Source: Apostichopus parvimensis (Eukaryota; Echinodermata; Holothuroidea; Aspidochirotida; Stichopodidae). Taken from it: a stretch of DNA of 51,347 nucleotides. Position 1 is the first letter of the stretch. Each line of letters starts with the position of its first letter. The notes under the pieces were generated by a model. That model had not been told where the DNA came from. It was given only the letters and a program-made list of their open reading frames with translations, and ran no database searches. Shown here one piece after another: positions 31,901-43,602 of the stretch. The DNA is taken from contig KN882339.1 of NCBI GenBank assembly GCA_000934455.1, positions 205,616 to 256,962 on the forward strand, written 5' to 3'. Position numbers and translations under genes: made by a program.

Positions 31901-34900
31901 ATACAACCAGCCGTTTTTGCGACACTGTCTAACTGCGTAATATTTGTACTCACCGTGTAGAATGAAGTACAGAGGGTCACTGTTGTCATCCTCAGTCAAG
32001 ATAGGACACCACTGGAACGGTTCGTCTTTGAAGTCGCACCAGTGAATCAAACTGCCAGGCAAAAGTTAGTGTCACCAACCTGATGATAACATTAACCACC
32101 CCCCCCCCCATATGTGTGTGTGGGAGGAGGAAGTATTGTGTAAAGTGGTGGAGGCTCACCTAAGCTACCCCCTCCAGCCTCTCCCACCCCCTAACCTTGA
32201 TCATAGTGGAATGATTTTGATCACTTGTAATATTAAATGACTTCATGAAAATTTTCATCACTGTAACTTTTTCTTTCCCTATCCGGAAGGGAAAATGATA
32301 TGCTTAGTAGCATCTATTTTTATTAATCAAAAATTTCGAACATTTATCTCTCCCCCCCCCCCCCATCAAGGCAAAATTTGTTAATACAATTGATGTTAAG
32401 TAATGGTTAAGCTATACATGCTCAGTGAAGATGACACATTGCTTTATTTTCTTCCCTCTGTTCTGTTCTAAACAGTGATGATAGATATTTTGTTGAGCTG
32501 GAGCAGAGTTTGAGGGGGTTTTTACTGAGGATTAACATCAGTGATTCCATGCTCGGAAAACTTCCAGAAGGTAAGAGCCTAAGAGGAAATAACACCTGTG
32601 CAACATATGGGGCCCAGGCTTGCCGGTGTACAATAGGTTCAGCAAGTTGGGACAATTTCCTAATGCTAATACCTCTCTAAACTGTCCTCCCATATCAAGC
32701 TTCAAAGCACTCGTACTGACAGTACAAACAGTTCCTAACCTTTATCTGATAGAAACACGATATTCGTACTGCTCACTACGAGTGCTATGAAGCGGGACAT
32801 GACAAAACAGTATAGAAAAAGTTGTCCCAACTGGGAGATAGGTTTAGGAAGTTGCTGAATTTTCATGAGTGTCCAAAAGATAAATATGATGAGAGAGTCT
32901 ATATTGTTACATATTTTTTAAATTTTCTTTTACCTTCGATTTCTTTCAAGTTAAAAAAATTCAGCTCCGAATGAAGTAAAATATGAATGTCTATAACTTG
33001 AAAATCAGACAATCAAGGCAAAAACAAGCATAATTTCTCCAGCCTCATCAAGCCAAAAACTAAAGGAGTGAAAAAGATCATTATTTTGCGATGGTAAATG
33101 TCCTGTCACGATTCTCTTTGCCAGAATATAAAACTACTCTTCCTAGATAAATTCATGTGACAGAGATTGTTTCTTTAGTTGCTTTCTGAGTCCAAAAAAT
33201 ATTGAATTTAGGCTTATGCATCTACCACCAAGCGATGGCATATCTCCCATGGGTGTCAGGAGGGGGGAATGGGACTTGAGGGGTTATGTCACTGCCATTG
33301 ATACAAAACACAAGAAACAAGGAGATACAGTCCTAATAACTTTAAAGAAGTTCCTCCTTCCTGACTTGTGTTGTTTTTACTTTAACAGCGGTACACATAA
33401 AACAAATCTGAAAATGTCCTTCTCGTGGCTCTCCTCCATTATTGCCGCCCCCCCTCCATGTACCCCAGGCCAATTGTAGTAGTGTACCTCCAACCCCATC
33501 AGAAATACCCAGGTGTGCTCCAATGTTACATCTATTGCACTAGTCACCCCTTTGTTCAGTTTAAATTTAGTTGACCTTCAATTCTGAATTTCTTACAGAG
33601 CACTGCTTCAAATTCTGTTCAAGCCAATAATTTATTTTGAGAGAGAAAAAAAATTCTCGTAATTTCCACATCCGTTTCCGGAATTTATATTTCAAGTATG
33701 TGCAATGCCCAGGTTTTCAGTTTCTTTATNNNNNNNNNNNNNNNNNNNNNNNNNNNNNNNNNNNNNNNNNNNNNNNNNNCCATATGTGTGTGTGGGAGGA
33801 GGAAGTATTGTGTAAAGTGGTGGAGGCTCACCTAAGCTACCCCCTCCAGCCTCTCCCACCCCCTAACCTTGATCCTAGTGGAGTGAATTTGATCACTTGT
33901 AATATTAAATGAATTCATGATCATTCTCATCACTCTAACTTTTTCTTTCCTAATCCAGAAGGGACAATATTATGCTTAATAGCATCAATTTTATTAATCA
34001 AAATTTTCTGAACATTTATTCCCCCCCCCCTCTTCATCAAGGCAAAATTTGTTGATACAAATGATATTAAGTAATGGTTAAGCTATAAATGCTCAGTGAA
34101 GATGACGCATTGATTTATTTTCTTCCCTCTGTTCTGTTCTAAACAGTGATGATAGATATTTCGTTGAGCTGGAGCAGAGTTTGAGGGGGTTTTTACTGAG
34201 GATTAACATCAGTGATTCCATGCTTGGAAAACTTCCAGAAGGTAAGAGCCTCAGAGGAATTTACACCTGCGCAACATATGGGGCCCAGGCTTGCCGGTGT
34301 ACAATAGGTTCAGCCAGGACAATTTCCTAATGCTAATACCTCTCTAAACTGTCCTCCCATATCAAGCTTCAAAGCACTCACATTGATATATTTTCTATTC
34401 TCTCCCATTCAGATTCAACATTTAACATACTAGTTTACACCAAAGGAGGTTCAGCAATGACTGTTGATGACTCACATTTCGCACAGGTGAGTTTCTCAAC
34501 TTCATGTTTTTTTTATAAATCTTTTTACTAATGTGAAGATGAAAGATATAAACTTGAAATACAGATGTGTAGTACCCCACCCTCTCTTCACCCCCTCCAA
34601 CGTTGTTGTGACAACTCTGACCCCCTTTAAGTCTACAGTTGGTAGGTTATTTAACTTTTTTGTCACTCTTTACCAAGCCATGCAATATCCACACATATTT
34701 GTGTAGCCCTCTAAGAGGGATCAATAGTACCCCATCATTACATTGTTCCTATGGCAGTAGAGGAGGGTAGGGTTGGGGGGCATGTATTTTCGATAACGCT
34801 GTACATCACATTGTGTGTATTTATGCTAGGTCGAGATAATTTTCAGTATGCTTGACCGAATCTTTTATCTGTTTATGATCTTTAATTCTTCATTCTTAAA

Positions 34901-36431
34901 AGTTTAATCATATTTTGAAAGACAAAATGGTAAGGAAATGGACTTACACAGGGCGGTCAGTTAAAAGGTCAAGGGTCACATGGTCAGTTGGAACACAATC
35001 TGTAGCTCAATACTTCTGAATTTTTGTCAAAAATATTGATGCCAGCTGTAAGGCCATCTTTAATATCTGGGTTTCTTCAAAACCTACAGGAATTTCCGTG
35101 GATGGAGGCCGAAGACACTCTTTATACAATGCTAGATCCTAAGCTGGTCCCTCTCAAAGCGACAGGGTCTGGAAAAATCTTAAAAGTAAGATTAAATCAT
35201 TTTGGAGAGAATCAAGAGCTCGCATATGGGTTCACTTAAAGGCATTGAAGACTGGCCCCAAACTGTGTGCGGCCATCTGAAAAAGTTAACTTTCCGTTGC
35301 TTGCAAGTGACATTTTGTTCGTGTCGCTACAAAATGCAGACAGTACAGTAATGAAATGTGATACCTTGTTATCTTTAGCTGGACCTGAGATGTCCATCGC
35401 TGTATGGTTTTATACACTGTGCTGTGGGTATTGGCCGCAGCTGTATGTACTGACTGTACACTAGTGTCTAATTACCGATGGTAGCAATTTGTGTGTGTAT
35501 TTTCTGGAGGTGTCTAACACTTCTGTTACACCTCATTCGAAACTAGGTCAGATTCCGGCATAAGATGTTTTTTTTTGCGCGGAGCTTCACACCCTTTAAA
35601 GCAGGGCATTGACTGAGGTCTACTATCAATTTCATGTGTTTTGCCATTTAGCCCAAAAATTTTGCAGTGTAGTTAAGATGTACTTATTATCATAGACTTG
35701 CTAGTAAATTCACCCAGGATCTTATATTCAAAGTTGGAAATCTATAGCTCCAGATACATTCAGTATAATACAGGCCCGTAGCCAGCAATTCAGAGTAGGG
35801 GCGGCACCAGCAATTTAAGAACTTTTGGTTGCACCAAGTAGTATGGGGAACAGTATTCTGCCTGGGGGGGGGGGGGCAAGAAGGGGCAACCCCCCCCCGG
35901 GAACCCAACCCGGGTATGGACCTGCTATAAAAGCATTGCTTTCCTAGCAAGGCTACATGTTCCATACTTGCTTTGATTAGTCTTTTAGGTAAATTGCAGA
36001 AGATGTGAGACATGACTCAGTTTGTCATGGAAATTCTTGCACTGAGGTAACACCAAAGTTTGAGCTCGGTCCATTATGGCAGAATGATATGCTATATGTT
36101 AAAATTTGGCAAGTATCACTGATGATAAGACTTCAATCAAACTTAGTTTAAGTCCTGCCCCCATAGATATTTTTCATCAAATGAAAAATAAATAAAAACA
36201 TTAAATTCCATACCAAGCTGTTATTGTCCCCTCTGCCAACCAATCTTAATACTGCCAATATATTTTTTTTCTCAAATTTCTTATCTGAAATTGTCAAGGT
36301 ATCCGTGTTTTTCTTTCATTACGACTGACCATGCCATATTGATCAAAGCTCAATTGTTACTGTGTTTCTTCTTTCACCAGATGCAACTTTATGTTGAAGA
36401 AAAGAAGAATAAATCCACTGATGTCTCCTGA
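28901..36431 (+). CDS. MAD2L2: MAD2L2/REV7, HORMA-domain adaptor of Pol zeta and shieldin
   Basis: Exons 28901-28940, 29873-29991, 30757-30828, 31961-32058, 32476-32570 (or duplicate 34147-34241), 34413-34486, 35090-35185, 36381-36431; 645 nt, 214 aa (human 211). The single HORMA domain spans nearly all of it: ASDIFCEFLEVSIHQILHVR, GIFERKKKYGVPVS, NEVQRVTVVILSQDRTPLER, ELEQSLRGFLLRI, TFNILVYTK, FPWMEAEDT, DPKLVPLK and MQLYVEEKKNK. The family wraps its C-terminal seatbelt round REV3 or SHLD3 peptides. The Leu of DPKLVPLK and the Gln/Tyr of MQLY correspond to residues reported in human REV7 to bind REV1. The first exon (MALRDSSDTSVQQ) was chosen by phase and position and is the least certain part. 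Intron 4 appears to start with GC rather than GT. Confidence 0.96.
33730..33779. other. Assembly gap, 50 N
   Basis: Exactly 50 N, abutting the duplicated MAD2L2 exon 5 block. Confidence 1.
34147..34241 (+). repeat. MAD2L2: Second copy of MAD2L2 exon 5
   Basis: A 95 nt exon with both splice sites, differing from 32476-32570 by silent changes (TTT/TCG context and CTC/CTT in the SMLGK stretch). It is not a multiple of three, so using both copies would break the frame. It is nearest to exon 6 and lies just right of the second gap. Confidence 0.93.
35236..35599 (-). mobile_element. TTAA-flanked MITE, copy 5 (inverted)
   Basis: Same family in reverse orientation, TTAA at 35236 and 35596. It is inserted 50 bp downstream of the MAD2L2 exon 7 donor, within intron 7. 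It lacks part of the internal segment shared by copies 1, 2 and 4. Confidence 0.85.
35771..35934. mobile_element. Short TIR element, CAGGCCCGTA type
   Basis: Begins CAGGCCCGTAGCCAGC and ends GGGTATGGACCTG, giving imperfect inverted termini (CAGGCCCGTA / CAGGTCCATA). Flanks are AT-rich with no clean target duplication. It contains poly-G and poly-C runs near 35864 and 35890. It is in MAD2L2 intron 7. Non-autonomous DNA element; superfamily not assigned. Confidence 0.5.
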
Positions 36432-36640
36432 TGAGGAATTGCTTCTCTTCACAAATCGCCATGGTAACAGTATATATCTGGCCAAGCTCAGCAAGTTCAG
36501 AATGGACGAGGTAGAACGAATGTAGCCGGTCATTCATGAAATGCATTCTATGTGCGAGGTTTAAGATCAGAACCTTCTAAAGACCTGACGATTCAAGTAA
36601 TGTTTGTAACATTGTTTGTAATGTTTTTAACAATATACAT

Positions 36641-36800
36641 GCAGGCGCGTAACGAGGAATTTGCCAAGGGAGGGGGCGAAGCTTGTAGGCAAACTATTTA
36701 AGCGTAGCCACCATGAGTTGGCGTGAAGTGTACAAGAAAATTTTGGCCGAAAATGCCTCCCAGATCACTGGAAATGGCACTTCCCAGGCCTTGTAAATTT
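36641..36800. mobile_element. Possible repeat fragment with CAGGCGCGTAACGAGG start
   Basis: The stretch starting CAGGCGCGTAACGAGGAATT, followed by a purine-rich GGGAGGGGGCGAAGC run, resembles the start of the element at 35771 and dispersed repeats common in marine invertebrates. The other end is not found before the tandem duplication begins, so it may be truncated. Confidence 0.35.
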
Positions 36801-36875
36801 TTTCTATTCTAAGCATATCTAAGCATTTGCTATTTTGAAATTACTAGCGATCATAAAAAATATGCTCTGTGTACG

Positions 36876-36914
36876 TAATGTTCGTAACATTATATGTAAT
36901 GTTAGTAACATTAC
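36876..36914. repeat. Pair of adjacent short palindromes
   Basis: TAATGTTCGTAACATTA is followed after four bases by TAATGTTAGTAACATTA. Each is a hairpin with 7 bp arms, and the pair recurs at 40278 in the second tandem unit. Confidence 0.7.
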
Positions 36915-37070
36915 AGTTTTTAGGTAAGATATCAATTTTTGTCTTGGATGCATTGAAATTGGTGCAAATAATAAATTGCAGAGCAGAACCATGTGCCTGT
37001 TTATGCTGCATCTGAATCAGTTCCAACTAGAAATCCAGTATTCAAGATTCCCTGTGAGTTTCTGCTAGAT

Positions 37071-37350
37071 CAGGGGTTCCCTAACTGGGGTGCATGAACC
37101 TCCAGGGGGTGCGTGTGTCCATCCCAGGGGTTTCGTGAGACGTTTCTGAAAGTCAAAACTAGAGTACTTTTTGTTGAACTAAAATCTGATATATCATATA
37201 ATTTAGTAATGTACAAAAGTATTTTACGAAACACTGTTATGCGTATTATAGTATAATAATGACTCAGATCGTGTCTCAAAAAGTTGGGGGTTCGTGGACA
37301 ACTCTGACATCCACAGGGGGTTCGTGGGGGATAAAGTTAGGGAAACCCTG
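37071..37350. mobile_element. hAT-type MITE, copy in left tandem unit
   Basis: Inverted termini CAGGGGTTCCCTAACT and AGTTAGGGAAACCCTG, length 280 bp, flanked by an 8 bp near-perfect direct duplication (TGCTAGAT at 37063, TGTTAGAT at 37351). CAGGG termini with 8 bp target duplications are the hAT signature. It has no transposase. Confidence 0.85.
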
Positions 37351-37433
37351 TGTTAGATTATCATCTTGTAGGAATAAAAAGTAAGAATTCATCCTGTATC
37401 ACCCTAAGTGATTGGAAACTTGTAGGGAAAAAG

Positions 37434-37492
37434 CAGGGGTGGCAGGGTATAGGGAAGAAGGGAGGGGTGGCAGGGCAGGGTAGAGGGAAGAA
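37434..37492 (+). repeat. G-rich ~28 bp minisatellite (2 units left, 3 units right)
   Basis: Units of the form AGGGGTGGCAGGGTAGAGGG plus AAGAAGGG. The left tandem copy has about two units here and the right copy (about 40820-40903) about three, a length difference between otherwise near-identical copies. A CT-rich tract follows near 37545-37575. Confidence 0.7.
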
Positions 37493-40457
37493 CAGACAAA
37501 TTGGGAATAAACGACAAATAGTCAATACATAAAGTTTTGTCTCCTCAGACTCTCTCTCCTCTCTCTCTCTCTTAAGTACCTCTCGATATTTATAAAGGAA
37601 ATAAGTATAATACATTGTCGGTATTTGTTTTCACATCATTTCATAAGGTTGGGTTCTGCCCAAATATGTTGTCAGCATTTGTTAACTCTCAAAAATAGAA
37701 CAAAAACAAATAAAAATTGGAAAAAAAAAGGGGGAAAACAAGTCACGGAATGGTTTATAGCAATTGACATAATTTTACCTTGTATAGGGTAAACTAACTA
37801 TATAACCATTTAAATGTAAATCTGTTTGCACACACCTTTCCATTGCAAAAATCCCATAGCCCAAAATGTCAAGTATGCATAAAGTTACACTACAAATTTG
37901 TTCAAAGCAAGCAGAAAACACTAATGACATTTTGCCCATGCAAATAACGTACTATCTTTTTAACTAAAATGGTAATGGTTGTTTAATCCAATCTTGGAAA
38001 ATTAATTTTCTAAACAGTCGGCATTGTCTACACTTGAAATTACAAAAAAAAAAGGCCTGGCCCCCCGCAAAAAACAATTATAAGTAATTATGAATAATTA
38101 AAAATGAAATGTCCTTTTAAATGTGGTAAGCATCTAAAAGACTAGGGAAGACAATTGAAAACATTTTATCCTTATACTAATCCAAAGAAAATTGGTCAAG
38201 CAAATTTTACAGAATATAATGGTTAATTCTTAAACAGTTTGTCTGACACATCATTGAAAAGTATTCACCAAAAAGTCCTGTCAAAATGGTTTAAAACTCA
38301 ATTTGGATGTTTAGCATCTGTATCCTATTCCGACTAACTCAATTTAAGTAGTCATACAATGAATGGAACCTATAACACACAAGCAGGATTGGGGGAACAA
38401 AAGGAACTAATTTGTATTACATGACCATCCTTTTGATCCAGCTCAAAGGATTATTGAATTACTACCTTGATCAATATTTATAACATGTGATGTCACACTA
38501 TTAAAGCTCTTTAGTCATTTTACACGATTGTTTGGCATAACATCATCAGTGCAAACTAAGAAACCATAATTTCACACAAAACCAAAAACTAACATCAGTT
38601 TTGGAACAGGGTCGCATCATTTAAACGAGTCAAGCTCAATGTACCCTTTAAGAGTTGTGTGACCCCTCTACACTATCATATTTGCTGAAATTGCCTCCCT
38701 TTGTTTCAACCGATATTCAACTTAACACTGTGGATGGGTGGCAGTAAAAATGGGTTTTTTTAAACTAAAGGTTCCAATTTTTTTTTATTTGTATAGCATA
38801 TTTCAAGGCAAACCAATTCACTTGATTTTAATTTTTTAAAGGATATTTTAAAAAAAACTTTACCTGGAAAAAGTCATTTAGATAAAAAAAAAAAAAAAGG
38901 AGGAAAAAAAAGGCTTTCATAACCATTTGAAAATATTTACTCAACAATTGTCACACTTTAAGGAAAAACTTGCTTTCCCTTGACTAAATGGTGAAGCTTT
39001 TGTTAAATCTTTTAAGTAAGACTATTAAAAGGAAGGATTGTTATTTAGTTGAACATTGGACCATAAATTTGACCACATTTTTATTTCTAGATTATTTCAA
39101 GATGAGAACATTTATATTTCACAGAATAAACATCATACAGCATGTTTTACATATACTTTGACAAAACCACAAACTGACATGTCAAGATTTTGTTTTGAAA
39201 ATATGGAACCTTCGGGACCGTTTTGTATAATTGCATTTCACTCGAGTTGAAATAAAGAGAGGTACAACAAGCACGTTTTTTTTTTAATTATTAATTTTTT
39301 TTCAACAAAATAAACCACCAATAATAGCCAAGAATAAACTCATATTTTGTCTTGCATTTAATCTTTTTTTTTTGTCGATGTTTGTTGTATCTGTACAGAG
39401 TAGTATACAAGGAAGACATTGATTTTACACACAGATACAGAAAAAAACAAATCTTTGCCCGGGAAAACGACTTCTGTCGATGGGTCAGCACACTAGGGCA
39501 AGCTATTCCCAATTGACCGATGACTCATATTATTATTACAAAAGAGAGCAAAGAAATATGTTTGATTAGAACAGGTTTTCAAAATGGGTTACTCCAGGTC
39601 CTAGAATTTCACGATCTTTTAGTCACCTGCAAAGAAATGCAAGTGCTTAAAAAAAAAATCTACTGGCTAAACTCCAAGTACCCGATGACAATTTTTTGAA
39701 CTACAGCGGATATCAATTACTGTGTAGGCTAATGGATACAGTGGAATAATTTATTGCTGAAAATAAGCAGTTACTAAAGGGCTTATGATAAGTACAGAAA
39801 TCAGGCCATTTGTTTTTTACCGACGATTGTTACTGGTTACCCCTAACATGTGTTCATGTTGTTACAGTCTACTCGCAAAAAGCAATTCAAACGGCCTTTG
39901 ATTCACTTGCAATTCGCCGATAGATAATCTGAATTTTGAGGTCTGAATTTACTCCCTGCAAGCTTTATCAGCAAACTTTTGTTGTTAGTGACTATAAACA
40001 GAACCTATTGATACTTTAGTTTGAACAACAGAGGCAAGTCAATCAGTCATTTCAACAGTATGGTAGGTCTAGTCTGCACAAAAAGATCCATTTCAATATT
40101 TGGCACAAAGGACAGAATCAAGTTTGTATCATATTTGCAATAAAAGCGATGAAATAGTAAATGGGAGAAAACAGACGAGAGTCAAAGGAATGGAAGAGAT
40201 ACTTTCTATTCTAAGCATATCTAAGCATTTGCTATTTTGAAATTACTAGCGATCATAAAAAATATGCTCTGTGTACGTAATGTTCGTAACATTATATGTA
40301 ATGTTAGTAACATTACAGTTTTTAGGTAAGATATCAATTTTTGTCTTGGATGCATTGAAATTGGTGCAAATAATAAAATTGCAGAGTTAATGCTGTATCT
40401 GAATAAGTTCCAAATAGAAATCGAGTAATCAAGGTTCCTTGTGAGTTTCTGCTAGAT

Positions 40458-40736
40458 CAGGGGTTCCCTAACTGGGGTGCATGAACCCCAGGGGTTGCAT
40501 GAGTCCATCCCAGGGGTTTCGTGAGACGTTTCTGAAAGTCAAAACTAGAGTACTTTTTGTTGAACTAAAATCTGATATATCATATAATTTAGTAATGTAC
40601 AAAAGTATTTTACGAAACACTGTTATGCGTATTATAGTATAATAATGACTCAGATCGTGTCTCAAAAAGTTGGGGGTTCGTGGACAACTCTGACATCCAC
40701 AGGGGGTTCGTGGGGGATAAAGTTAGGGAAACCCTG
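40458..40736. mobile_element. hAT-type MITE, copy in right tandem unit
   Basis: Equivalent of 37071-37350 with the same flanking TGCTAGAT / TGTTAGAT, so it was copied with the tandem unit rather than inserted independently. Confidence 0.85.
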
Positions 40737-43602
40737 TGTTAGATTATCATCTTGTAGGAATAAAAAGTAAGAATTCATCCTGTATCACCCTAAGCCATTG
40801 GAAACATGTAGGGAAAAAGTAGGGGTGGCAGGGTAGAGGGAAGAAGGGAGGGGTGGCAAGGTAGAGGGGAGAAGGGAGGGGTAGCAGGGTAGAGGGAAGA
40901 ACAGACAAATTGGGAATAAACGACAAATAGTCAATACATAAAGTTTTGTCTCCTCAGACTCTCTCTTATCTCTCTCTCTTAAGTACCTCTCGATATTTAT
41001 AAAGGAAATAAGTATAATACATTGTCGGTATTTGTTTTCACATCATTTCATAAGGTTGGGTTCTGCCCAAATATGTTGTCAGCATTTGTTAACTCTCAAA
41101 AATAGAACAAAAACAAATAAAAATTGAAAAAAAAAGGGGGAAAACAAGTCACGGAATGGTTTATAGCAATTGACGTAATTTTACCTTGTATAGGGTAAAC
41201 TAACTATATAACCATTTAAATGTAAATCTGTTTGCACACACCTTTCCATTGCAAAAATCCCATAGCCCAAAATGTCAAGTATGCATAAAGTTACACTACA
41301 AATTTGTTCAAAGCAAGCAGAAAACACTAATGACATTTTGCCCATGCAAATAACGTACTATCTTTTTAACTAAAATGGTAATGGTTGTTTAATCCAATCT
41401 TGGAAAATTAATTTTCTAAACAGTCGGCATTGTCTACACTTGAAATTACAAAAAAAAAAGGCCTGGCCCCCCGCAAAAAACAATTATAAGTAATTATGAA
41501 TAATTAAAAATGAAATGTCCTTTTAAATGTGGTAAGCATCTAAAAGACTAGGGAAGACAATTGAAAACATTTTATCCTTATACTAATCCAAAGAAAATTG
41601 GTCAAGCAAATTTTACAGAATATATGGTTAATTCTTAAACAGTTTGTCTGACACATCATTGAAAAGTATTCACCAAAATGTCCTGTCAAAATGGTTAAAC
41701 TCAATTTGGATGTTTAGCATCTGTATCCTATTCCGACTAACTCAATTTAAGTAGTCATACAATGAATGGAACCTATAACACACAAGCAGGATTGGGGGAA
41801 CAAAAGGAACTAATTTGTATTACATGACCATCCTTTTGATCCAGCTCAAAGGATTATTGAATTACTACCTTGATCAATATTTATAACATGTGATGTCACA
41901 CTATTAAAGCTCTTTAGTCATTTTACACGATTGTTTGGCATAACATCATCAGTGCAAACTAAGAAACCATAATTTCACACAAAACCAAAAACTAACATCA
42001 GTTTTGGAACAGGGTCGCATCATTTAAACGAGTCAAGCTCAATGTACCCTTTAAGAGTTGTGTGACCCCTCTACACTATCATATTTGCTGAAATTGCCTC
42101 CCTTTGTTTCAACCGATATTCAACTTAACACTGTGGATGGGTGGCAGTAAAAATGGGTTTTTTTAAACTAAAGGTTCCAATTTTTTTTTATTTGTATAGC
42201 ATATTTCAAGGCAAACCAATTCACTTGATTTTAATTTTTTAAAGGATATTTTAAAAAAAACTTTACCTGGAAAAAGTCATTTAGATAAAAAAAAAAAAAA
42301 AGGAGGAAAAAAAAGGCTTTCATAACCATTTGAAAATATTTACTCAACAATTGTCACACTTTAAGGAAAAACTTGCTTTCCCTTGACTAAATGGTGAAGC
42401 TTTTGTTAAATCTTTTAAGTAAGACTATTAAAAGGAAGGATTGTTATTTAGTTGAACATTGGACCATAAATTTGACCACATTTTTATTTCTAGATTATTT
42501 CAAGATGAGAACATTTATATTTCACAGAATAAACATCATACAGCATGTTTTACATATACTTTGACAAAACCACAAACTGACATGTCAAGATTTTGTTTTG
42601 AAAATATGGAACCTTCGGGACCGTTTTGTATAATTGCATTTCACTCGAGTTGAAATAAAGAGAGGTACAACAAGCACGTTTTTTTTTTAATTATTAATTT
42701 TTTTTCAACAAAATAAACCACCAATAATAGCCAAGAATAAACTCATATTTTGTCTTGCATTTAATCTTTTTTTTTTGTCGATGTTTGTTGTATCTGTACA
42801 GAGTAGTATACAAGGAAGACATTGATTTTACACACAGATACAGAAAAAAACAAATCTTTGCCCGGGAAAACGACTTCTGTCGATGGGTCAGCACACTAGG
42901 GCAAGCTATTCCCAATTGACCGATGACTCATATTATTACAAAAGAGAGCAAAGAAATATGTTTGATTAGAACAGGTTTTCAAAATGGGTTACTCCAGGTC
43001 CTAGAATTTCACGATCTTTTAGTCACCTGCAAAGAAATGCAAGTGCTTAAAAAAAAAATCTACTGGCTAAACTCCAAGTACCCGATGACAATTTTTTGAA
43101 CTACAGCGGATATCAATTACTGTGTAGGCTAATGGATACAGTGGAATAATTTATTGCTGAAAATAAGCAGTTACTAAAGGGCTTATGATAAGTACAGAAA
43201 TCAGGCCATTTGTTTTTTACCGACGATTGTTACTGGTTACCCCTAACATGTGTTCATGTTGTTACAGTCTACTCGCAAAAAGCAATTCAAACGGCCTTTG
43301 ATTCACTCGCAATTCGCCGATAGATAATCTGAATTTTGAGGTCTGAATTTACTCCCTGCAAGCTTTATCAGCAAACTTTTGTTGTTAGTGACTATAAACA
43401 GAACCTATTGATACTTTAGTTTGAACAACAGAGGCAAGTCAATCAGTCATTTCAACAGTATGGTAGGTCTAGTCTGCACAAAAAGATCCATTTCAATATT
43501 TGGCACAAAGGACAGAATCAAGTTTGTATCATATTTGCAATAAAAGCGATGAAATAGTAAATGGGAGAAAACAGACGAGAGTCAAAGGAATGGAAGAGAT
43601 AC

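Larger units (their letters stand above)
32109..34380 (+). repeat. Direct duplication around gap 2 (32109-32710 and 33780-34380)
   Basis: The right copy begins at the first base after the 50-N gap with CATATGTGTGTGTGGGAGGA and runs parallel to the left copy to AAAGCACTC, with a few percent difference and poly-C length changes. The left copy is followed by about 1 kb not found in the right. This looks like two alleles, one carrying an insertion, laid end to end. Confidence 0.85.
36801..43602 (+). repeat. 3.4 kb tandem duplication (36801-40202, 40203-43602)
   Basis: Both copies begin TTTCTATTCTAAGCATATCT and end GTCAAAGGAATGGAAGAGAT plus AC, head to tail with no gap between. They are almost identical over the last 3 kb. 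Differences are concentrated near the left ends (around 36975-37060 versus 40375-40445) and in a G-rich minisatellite. No gene is supported in the unit; short open frames recur in both copies simply because the DNA is duplicated. It lies between the MAD2L2 and GIGYF 3' ends. Confidence 0.95.

Noticed and set aside
31961..32055. Minus-strand open frame (CDFKDEPFQWCPILTEDDNS...) with apparent acceptor and donor
   Set aside because: It is the exact antisense of MAD2L2 exon 4, whose plus-strand product (NEVQRVTVVILSQDRTPLER) is clearly conserved. The splice-like ends are coincidental.
39056..42915. Identical 64- and 73-codon frames in both 3.4 kb tandem units
   Set aside because: Identity is explained by the duplication; the peptides are AT-biased and have no homology I recognise.
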